Shown here: in pieces, positions 57,358 through 64,000 of the stretch | Layout of the letters: the number at the start of each line of letters is the position of its first letter | Position numbering within the stretch: position 1 is the stretch's first letter | Assembly: GCA_017893485.1 (NCBI GenBank) | Contig: CM030359.1 | Location: 30,074,430-30,138,429, forward strand | Length of the DNA stretch: 64,000 nucleotides | Direction: 5' to 3' | Source: Hemerocallis citrina | Taxonomy: Eukaryota; Streptophyta; Magnoliopsida; Asparagales; Asphodelaceae | Made by a program: the position numbers and the translations under genes | Notes under the pieces: generated by a model | What the model was told of the DNA's origin: nothing | Seen by the model: the letters and a program-made list of their open reading frames with translations, nothing else | Databases searched by the model: none

Positions 57358-59070
57358 TGTGTCTAATTTTTATATAAATATCTGTACTCATTTACCCATA
57401 AAAATTGCTTGTATTCATCTATCTTGTTAATAAATTATCTTATTTCCATAGATTTCAGTTAATTAATTGTTTTTTAAGAAATAATATTTTTTGATGCAAA
57501 AGTGAATATTTTCAGTAAAAATCAACAAAGAAAACAAGGATAATGATTGTTAAATTTTTATTGATTTATTGAATTTTGAATTTTACATTTTGGTCCTCAA
57601 AAAAGTTAATAGAAAATATTATTATCAATTTATATTTAATCCATAAACATAGACCACTTCACCAAATTTATAATCCATTCAACAAAAATTGAAGCTCCAA
57701 ATCATCAATAAACTGAAACATATTTCTCTATAAAATCTGAAACTTGCAACTCTAGAATTGATCAACAAAATCACTTAAAACTTCACATTCTTGCCAAATA
57801 TAATCATACATACATACCCATATCCACCCTACGGTTGCCACCCCCCCACAAAAAAAAAAAATAAATAAATAAATAAAATAAAAAATCCACCCACAATGAT
57901 GGCCGAAACCAGCACTGTGCAAAACAGCAAACCTGGGTATGCACAGTGCTCTGGTTGGCACTGTGCAACCCTGGGTACTGTTCAACCCCAAACCCCAACC
58001 CCTAGAGTTAGTGGTCAAACCCTAACCCTAGTTGCCGAACCCTTAACATTCAAAATCTAATTTTTATTCAAAGACACTATTTCATGCTCCAATACATGGA
58101 ATTTAATTTATAAAATTCTACTCAATAAAAACAGTGAATTCAACATAAGGATTTCATCTTTAATTGATCAACATGAATTTTAAGAACATATGATAAGTTC
58201 TAATCATTTACAATAATATATGGGTTCATTAAATCAATTTCCATTAATAAAAACATGATCTTTCATGCACAATGATATTCATTACTCAAGAAAAAACCAA
58301 ATAAGATCATCATGCATTTAAGAATTAATTTTTATCTCATGTTATCAATCAAACCTCACTAACAATCAGTCACTACCATATTTCTTAGGAAACATCACAT
58401 TCATGCTAGATCACAATCATAGATTAATAAAAATAAACCATAGCATGGTACTACAACATTCATGAAGAAAATAAATATACAAGAGAGTTAGAGAGACGCC
58501 CACTTCTTGAAGAAATTGATGCAAAGTTGTAGTCTTCTTCTCCAAGCAATATATCACTTCTCAAAGCCACCAAAAAACTCCAAAATAGAAAAAATTAGAG
58601 GAAGGCTGAAACCTCTGTTCATGCCCTCTCTTATATGACCAGGTTCTGGGAAATTATGGTTTTAATCGCAGTTTTGTAATTAAGTCCCCCCACAATCCCA
58701 TAATTGCATAATTAGTTATTTACTCCAAATCCAATTCATTCAAATATGGATATAAATCCACCCACAAATTCCTCTAACTTACCCCAAATTGCAGCTAACA
58801 AAATTTTGAAATTAATTTTTAGCTCCAAACAACTTTTTACACAAAAGTCCCCCTCTTTCAAAATATTTACAAAAGCAGTTTCTCTTATTCAGAAAATCAC
58901 AAAAATTAGAATATATCCAATTATAAATGAGAGAATTAATTTAGCAACTCAAAATTTTAAATTTTCATTTCAAAAAATATTTACACGTGCAAAATAACAA
59001 TTTCACAAAATTTTAAGAAAATTAAATTACATATTTAGAAAAGTATTTATTAATCCAAATAGCATACGTT
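57358..59070. other. AT-rich insertion-like block, possibly an LTR
   Basis: Starts abruptly after gag with TGTGTCTAATTTTTATATAA and ends near CACTGTGTTACA at 59070. No coding, a TAAA run at 57861-57880, and a CACTGTGCA/TGCACAGTGC repeat at 57915-57970. TG...CA ends suggest a solo or truncated LTR, but no target duplication was found. Confidence 0.4.
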
Positions 59071-59436
59071 ACACTGTGTTACAAGACTCCCCAACTCCCA
59101 CAATCTCCATTAACACCAGACATGGATTAAAGCCTCTCAACACACTCTCTGCACTAGAAGTCTCCGTGGACGACACCATACACAGAGACTGTTCAACCCC
59201 TAAAGTCTCATTTCAGTTACCCTCATCGACATCACCCCGCATATTCTCTACCTCACAAGAACGACTTGAAGCTTCCACTACCATATTGCAAAGTACCCTC
59301 ACCGTAACAATGTCTTGCTCTCGAGGATCACTCTCATGGGCAGCAACTTCCACTAAATTAGTAACCTCCCATGAATTTCCACAACTAAAAGAACTTGGTT
59401 GCACTCCACACAACCTACTACTCGATCCCGGCTGAG

Positions 59437-60690
59437 TCAACTACAGGCGAAAATGCTCATAATGTCTCTAAGCAAATACAAAATTTCCTCACGCTTCCCT
59501 TTTGCATTCATCTTTGAACCTGTAGCTATACGCCACTTCTCACTACCAACTGTAGTAGAAAACCCCTCTTTTTCTAGCCTTCCAATCGAGATAAGATTTT
59601 CCTTCAAGTCTGGAACATGTCTTGTTTTCCGCAAGACAACACTCTGATCATCATTGGCTTTCACGCGAACAATACTAATTCCTCGTACGGAACACCTCTG
59701 ACCGTTCCCCATGATCACATCGCCAAAAGAACCCTCGTTGTAGTCATCAAACACATCTCTCCTCGGAGTGCAATGAAAAGAAGCTTCCGAATCAATGCAC
59801 CAATCTTGCATGCCCAACTCCTTCCTAGCGGATAAGCATAACTCTTCAATTTTAGACACCACATTGGCTTCCTTTGATTTGTCTTCCTTCAGTTTCTTCT
59901 GCTTCCTCTTCATATAGGCCTTACAACTACGCATCATGTGACCCCTCTTATGACAATACCAATACTCAGGTCTATGTCCCTCATCGCTGTCATCAGACCC
60001 ACTCTCAGATGAACCACTCTCATCCTTTCTTCTTCGACACCTTTTAGACCTCCCGCATCTCTTCTCAATTGAAATTGCGAAAATCCTTAGAAAATGATGA
60101 TGGAAATCCCCTGTTTCTCACCTTTCTCACATCCTCTTTCAGAATGCTACTCACCATATCCTGTAGAGTAGTTGAATCTGTCATAGTGCATGTAATAGTC
60201 TGTTCCACCGTACCATAACTATCAGGTAAAGTAGATAGAAGTAACAATAATTGTCCCTATCTGAAAACTTCAATCCTGTAGCTTCCATCTGGTTGTAAAC
60301 CATACAATAATTGTTCACATGTTCTGCTACTGAACCCCTTTCCCTTAACTTCTTATTAACCAATTTGTTCAAGTGAAGAATTTGATTAGATGTTGATGAT
60401 TTCTCATACATATCTATGAGAATCTTCATAGCCTCCTTTGTCGTCTTTGTCTTCGAGATATGAAATAACACCTACCTACTCAGTCCCAACTGAATCTGCC
60501 CTAGTGCTTTCTGATCCAAACAATTCTACTCTGCCAAGACCTTCACATCCTTGTCCCCACCTTCCGACTTCTGATCAAACAATGGACCATCTAGATCTTT
60601 TTAACGAAGATACGCTATCATCTGAATCTTCCACATCGCGAAGTCACTCCCATCGAACCTCTTGATCTTCGACTTGCTATCAGCCATTCC
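59437..60690 (-). pseudogene. Nested copia gag and protease
   Basis: Gag pieces at 60690-60600, 60471-60181 and 60247-60065 are in different frames. The knuckle region around 59990-59930 is followed by an open 166-codon piece (59937-59437). The protease motif reads DSEASFHCT where copia has DSGA(S/T), so the active-site Gly is changed to Glu. Confidence 0.8.
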
Positions 60691-60713
60691 GAACCCAGTG
60701 CTCTGATACCACT

Positions 60714-61399
60714 TGTTGCAGAAACTACCACAACTCGTAGTGTTAATAATGAAACTCACACACCATAAGTAATATAAACTTCCCAAGATCTAGATGAACC
60801 AAGAACATGCCACCACAATAATCGCAAGATCTCACAAGAACACAATAATATTCAGAGATAACTAATACTTTTTATTTCCCAAGAATTACAAAGATTGCAA
60901 AAAGAGATCACAACTCTCAATCTCTCTCCTTCACCTTTGAAACACTCGGCACAATCTCCTCTTGAAGTTGAACAATGATAATGGCTCACCCTTGATATGA
61001 GTTGCACACCTTAGAGTTCACATCTACTGCTATATATATAGCCCTCAAGTAAACTCTAAAAGACAAACACAAATATAGCTTATTGGGCCCAAAATTCGAA
61101 AGTCCGAATAACATACAATGCCGAAGTCGGTCGACTGTACTTTGGGTCGATCGACCGCAACGTGTCAAGTACACTTGAAGCATGACCGGTTGACTACACG
61201 GTTGACTGTTTCGTTCTCTGTTGAACTCTGTACACTCGAAAAACTTCTTTTAGCCTAGGTCGGTCGACCGCACTCCTGGTCGGTTGACCGCAACCCCTCC
61301 AGCTGCATTTGCTACCTACTACTGTCTTCTCTTGCTATGTTCTTCTCTTCTTCTTCCCCAACTTCAAGTACGCCGTGCCTACGTGTATTTGAGGCCACA
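60714..61399 (-). repeat. 5' LTR of the nested copia element
   Basis: 686 bp with TG...CA ends. Contains at least five GGTCGACCGCA-like words between 61125 and 61305, several of them palindromic GGTCGACC. Confidence 0.8.
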
Positions 61400-61760
61400 A
61401 TCCTAATATATCTGACAGCCTAGGGTTTCTTTAGATCTCTATAAAAATAATGTAATAACATTCATTGAGAGGTAATACTTCATCTAAGAGTTTTCCATTG
61501 TAAACAACAGAGTATTTTCTAGTGAGGCTTGAGAGATAGATAGGTTCTTGGTGATAGTATACTAACTCTTGTTTCTTCTTTAGTGGAATAATATATCTGT
61601 TATTCCCCCCCCCCCCCCCCCCCCCCCTCCAGATTAGGCTCGCCGAACCGGGACAAAAATGTGTGCTTCTATGTTTGATTTAGTCTACATTGCTTGATTG
61701 TTCATTGTAATCGATTGTTGTGTCTCGCCACAACCCCCGCTGCACTTAAATTTCCTAACA
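61400..61760 (+). repeat. Truncated 3' LTR of the intron-2 copia element
   Basis: Aligns with 56317-56682 of the 5' LTR (CCTAGGGTTTC, GAGTATTTTCTAGTGAGGC, GAACCGGGACAAAAATGTG). An independent C-tract of about 20 lies at 61607-61626, at a different LTR position from the one at 56641. Confidence 0.85.
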
Positions 61761-61945
61761 TACAGAATATAGCTCGACTAAAAACTACATCTAGAGTTTA
61801 TTAACTATCCTTACAGAAAAAAAGTAAAAAAATATCTAACTATGTTAAGGCGAGAACTAAATGGTTAACCTGTTTCTCAACTAACATTATTCCGAGATCA
61901 AATAATCAAGGTATACATCTGCATTATTCTGCTTAGACTGCGTAC

Positions 61946-62038
61946 CTCTTTTAATCCATGCAAACGAGCACTTGTGACGGTCATATGTGTTACATCATCT
62001 CTGTCAAAATTAGGTCGAGCATCACTTACATTCCTCAC
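61946..62038 (-). pseudogene. ABP1-like gene, exon 2 copy A
   Basis: 93 nt, 31 codons, with clean CTGCAG acceptor and GTACGC donor. Reads VRNVSDARPNFDRDDVTHMT, then VTSARLHGLKE. Joined to exon 3 it gives LHGLKE-VEIWLQT, the conserved LHGMKEVEVWLQT of ABP1. No stop. The first exon (signal peptide) was not found. Confidence 0.88.
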
Positions 62039-62124
62039 CTGCAGAGAACCTATAAAGAAAAATCCAAGATAGAAAATGTGAAAACTATTTTTATACAACA
62101 ACAACAACAAAAATAACATAGCCT

Positions 62125-62189
62125 AAATTTGACAGAGATGATGTAACACATCATCTCTGTCAACCCCCGCTGCAACCTCTCGCTACAAC
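62125..62189. repeat. Inverted exon-2 scrap forming a hairpin at the duplication junction
   Basis: GACAGAGATGATGT-AAC-ACATCATCTCTGTC is a perfect 14-bp stem with a 3-nt loop. Its first arm on the plus strand equals the coding strand of exon 2, the reverse of the nearby exon. A short CCCCGCTGC repeat follows. Confidence 0.9.
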
Positions 62190-62400
62190 CCCCGCTGCGC
62201 TTAAATTTCCTAACATATAGAATATAGCTCGACTAAAAACGACATCTAAAGTTTATTAACTATCCTTACAGAAAACAAGTAAAAAAATATCTAACTATGT
62301 TAAGGCGAGAACTAAATGGTTAACCTGTTTCTCAACTAACATTATTCCGAGATCAAATAATCAAGGTATACATCTGCATTATTCTGCTTAGACTGCGTAC

Positions 62401-62493
62401 CTCTTTTAATCCATGCAAACGAGCACTTGTGACGGTCATATATGTTACATCATCTCTGTCAAAATTAGGTCGAGCATCACTTACATTCCTCAC
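62401..62493 (-). pseudogene. ABP1-like gene, exon 2 copy B
   Basis: Same exon and splice sites as copy A with one visible change (His to Tyr before the MTV motif). In the gene direction it precedes copy A; a transcript splicing both would repeat 31 residues in frame. Confidence 0.88.
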
Positions 62494-62580
62494 CTGCAGA
62501 GAACCTATAAAGAAAAATCGAAGATAGAAAAATGTGAAAACTATTTTTATACAACAACAACAACAAAAATAACATAGCCT

Positions 62581-62803
62581 TTATCCCAAAATGTTAGGGG
62601 GTCGACAATACGAATCATTCTTCTCCACCCAACTCTACTGAGGCACACATCTCTTGTAAAAAAGAACCCATTCCACGTATAGCTTCAACCCAAGGTTGTT
62701 TGGGTCTACCCCTACTCCTTTTGCTCTGCTAACTTCCATCCACTTAATTTTTGTACGTGAGGTGGTTATCGATCTTTACTGTATGTATCCAGACCACCTA
62801 ATA
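62581..62803. repeat. Retroposon-like fragment
   Basis: (ACA)n followed by ATCCCAAAATGTTAGGGGGTCG and TTCTCCACCCAACTCTACTG, wording I associate with a widespread plant retroposon tail. Partial; name uncertain. The minus strand would read ...PKQPWVEAIRGMG, possibly a LINE 3' end. Confidence 0.4.
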
Positions 62804-63276
62804 CTCCCTCCATTTCACTTTAAGTGATATTTAGAATTTTTTTCTTGTTTCACTTTAAGTGATATTATCCAATTTTTTTCCTAATTTTTTTCCCTTTTTT
62901 TTCCCCAAGAAAACCCTAATTTATGTGGAAATTTTGTCTTAATTACTCATCTTAATCCTATCAAATATTCTTAGAAAATTGTAGTTTCAACTTTCTAGAT
63001 TTTATTTTCTCCAAAAATTTAATGCCAACTGTATTGGAAGAAGAATTAGTAATTCTATTTTCTCTGTTTTATTCTATTTTCTCTTGAAAATAGAATTTGT
63101 ATTGAGAAAATATTAATTACAATTTCTTGAAATCAGAATCTGTATTGGAAAAAAAATTAGTAATTAAATCATGGAGACTTATAAATAAGGACGTGGAGGG
63201 AAACACATGTTTATCTCACCCTTCCTTAATCTGTGTATAATACTCCTGAATATCACTTAAAGTGAAACGGAGGAAG
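62804..63276. mobile_element. Stowaway-like MITE
   Basis: Terminal inverted repeat CTCCCTCCATTTCACTTTAA with GTGATATT inside; the other end differs at two positions in 28. Flanked by TA at 62802-62803 and 63277-63278. About 473 bp, AT-rich, with an internal extra copy of TTTCACTTTAAGTGATATT at 62848-62866. CTCCCTCC plus TA duplication is diagnostic of Stowaway (Tc1/mariner). Confidence 0.9.
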
Positions 63277-63278
63277 TA

Positions 63279-64000
63279 GATTTTTTGCATTTTATCTTCT
63301 GTTTGGGGAACATCAACTCTTGTGTGCGTGCAATCTTTTCTTATTTAATTTGTCTGTTAGCTTGTTTCCCATCATCCACCGTAGCATCATCTTATGGTTA
63401 CACTAATTTTTTGAACATGCTTCTTAAACTGCGTACAACTCTCATTTATAAGCATGGTATCCTCCAGTTGTACATTTTTCTCTTCAATTTAAAATGTATC
63501 CTCCAATCGTACAATTATTCCTAATGCATTTCGCTATTTAACAAAACCGCTTTAATCCTATGGAATGATTAATTTCTTCAATTACCCCTTCCCCGTGAAT
63601 GATCGATCATAAATGACGAAATTGATTAATTCTTGGTCCTCAATGTCTATTATATTTTTGTCATTTCTCTTAATCTTGCTAAACTTATAATAAATACTCT
63701 ATTTTACTCCTACTAATCATAAAATTCCTAGATTCTAAGGTGTGTCTCATTCTCTCTAATTTTGAAGCTATGTATTCTCTAGTTTTGTCATGGGTTTCGT
63801 AATTCGTTGGTAACCCTCACGAATTGTGTTCTGCTTCACGCGATCCTGTTCGAAAGGTGTTCACTATCTAGACCATGGTGGATGTAAACATGTACAAAAG
63901 TTTGATTGGAAATCTAAAATACTTGACTTGTACTAGACCCGACATTTAGAAATTTTGATCTATATACATGAAAATATGTTGCAATAGTTCAAACATTATG
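63279..64000. other. Unassigned right end
   Basis: AT-rich. I see no coding exon, including no signal-peptide exon for the ABP1-like gene on the minus strand. Near 63900 a short phrase (GGATGTAAACATGTACAAAAG, then TGACTTGTACTAGACC) might be a copia RNase H scrap but is too short to call. Confidence 0.35.

Larger units (their letters stand above)
59071..61399 (-). mobile_element. Nested minus-strand copia element, 5' part only
   Basis: 5' LTR at 60714-61399 (minus TGTGGCCTC to CTGCAACA), primer site TGGTATCAGAGC at 60711-60700, gag from about 60690 (MADSKSKIKRFDGSDFAMWK) through 60471-60065, then CCHC/protease/pre-integrase at about 60000-59437 (MQDWCIDSEASFHCT, RHVPDLKENLISIGRLEKEG). Decayed sequence runs to 59071. 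No integrase, reverse transcriptase or 3' LTR. Its right end abuts the truncated LTR of the plus-strand element. Confidence 0.85.
56029..61760 (+). mobile_element. Copia element in ABP1-like intron 2, with a nested copia
   Basis: The 5' LTR at 56029-56682 starts TGTTGGATTTATAAC and ends TTCCCTAACA; the primer site TGGTATCAGAGC follows at 56685. The 3' LTR end at 61400-61760 ends TTTCCTAACA. Flanks TATAG (56024-56028) and TACAG (61761-61765; TATAG in the downstream duplicate at 62216) give the target duplication. The body keeps only gag (56725-57357), then a separate insertion-like block and a minus-strand copia that truncates the 3' LTR. Confidence 0.85.
61735..62580. repeat. Tandem duplication (about 390 bp) including ABP1-like exon 2
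   Basis: Copy A 61735-62124 and copy B 62190-62580 align with an offset of 455-456 bp. Each contains the last bases of the copia LTR, intron 2 sequence, exon 2, and the ACAACAACAACA tract upstream. The junction 62125-62189 holds an inverted scrap of exon 2. The duplication post-dates the copia insertion. Confidence 0.93.

Noticed and set aside
63840..63990. Copia RNase H scrap at the right edge
   Set aside because: Only a few suggestive codons; too short to support.

Overview
This window reads as nuclear DNA of a flowering plant. It has spliced plant gene fragments, plant-type LTR retrotransposons, a plant LINE, MULEs, Helitrons and an endogenous pararetrovirus. I cannot name the species; nothing looks grass-like. 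Almost all of it is a nest of mobile elements around a few decayed host exons. I see no intact ordinary host gene, no rRNA or tRNA gene and no CRISPR array.

Layout. 1-3505: minus-strand LINE cut by the window edge. 3977-4181: decayed exon of an AUXIN-BINDING PROTEIN 1 (ABP1)-like gene. 4297-12660: MULE-like insertion carrying a minus-strand caulimovirid pararetrovirus, itself split by a Helitron (10503-11080). 12735-31475: plus-strand Tat-type Ty3/gypsy element with gag but no pol and a tandem-repeat-rich 3' region; a Tekay/Del-like nest (16143-25598) lies inside it. 31750-32640: MULE/MITE. 33157-34731: tandem duplication. 34290-36434: Pack-MULE-like element carrying a transit-peptide exon. 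36574-41390: gypsy-like retrotransposon with captured host sequences. 42085-47683 and 49185-53904: two minus-strand copia elements with a small Helitron (47781-48165) between them. 54100-62493: second ABP1-like locus, exons 4, 3, 2 and a duplicated exon 2, with two nested copia elements in intron 2. 62804-63276: Stowaway-like MITE.

The most unusual object is the 4.8-kb element at 36574-41390. It has two near-identical LTRs, a perfect GTTTG target duplication, an initiator-Met primer-binding site and a polypurine stretch. In place of pol it has one long open frame (37105-39633) that fuses gag to intron-free fragments of MAP65, F-actin capping protein alpha and GH38 alpha-mannosidase, ending in a kelch-repeat fragment that runs on in another frame. 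A solo LTR of another family has inserted exactly at the start codon, and its GACAT target duplication preserved the ATG.

The two ABP1-like loci are paralogous. Exon 3 and the intron upstream of it align between about 3977-31622 (with insertions) and 55042-55480. Both have frameshifts and both had the same intron filled by retroelements. Boundaries supported by target duplications (GGTAT, GTTTG, GACAT, AGAAG, AATAA, TATAG/TACAG, a 9-bp TTAGAGGA-type, TA) let the order of insertions be read directly.
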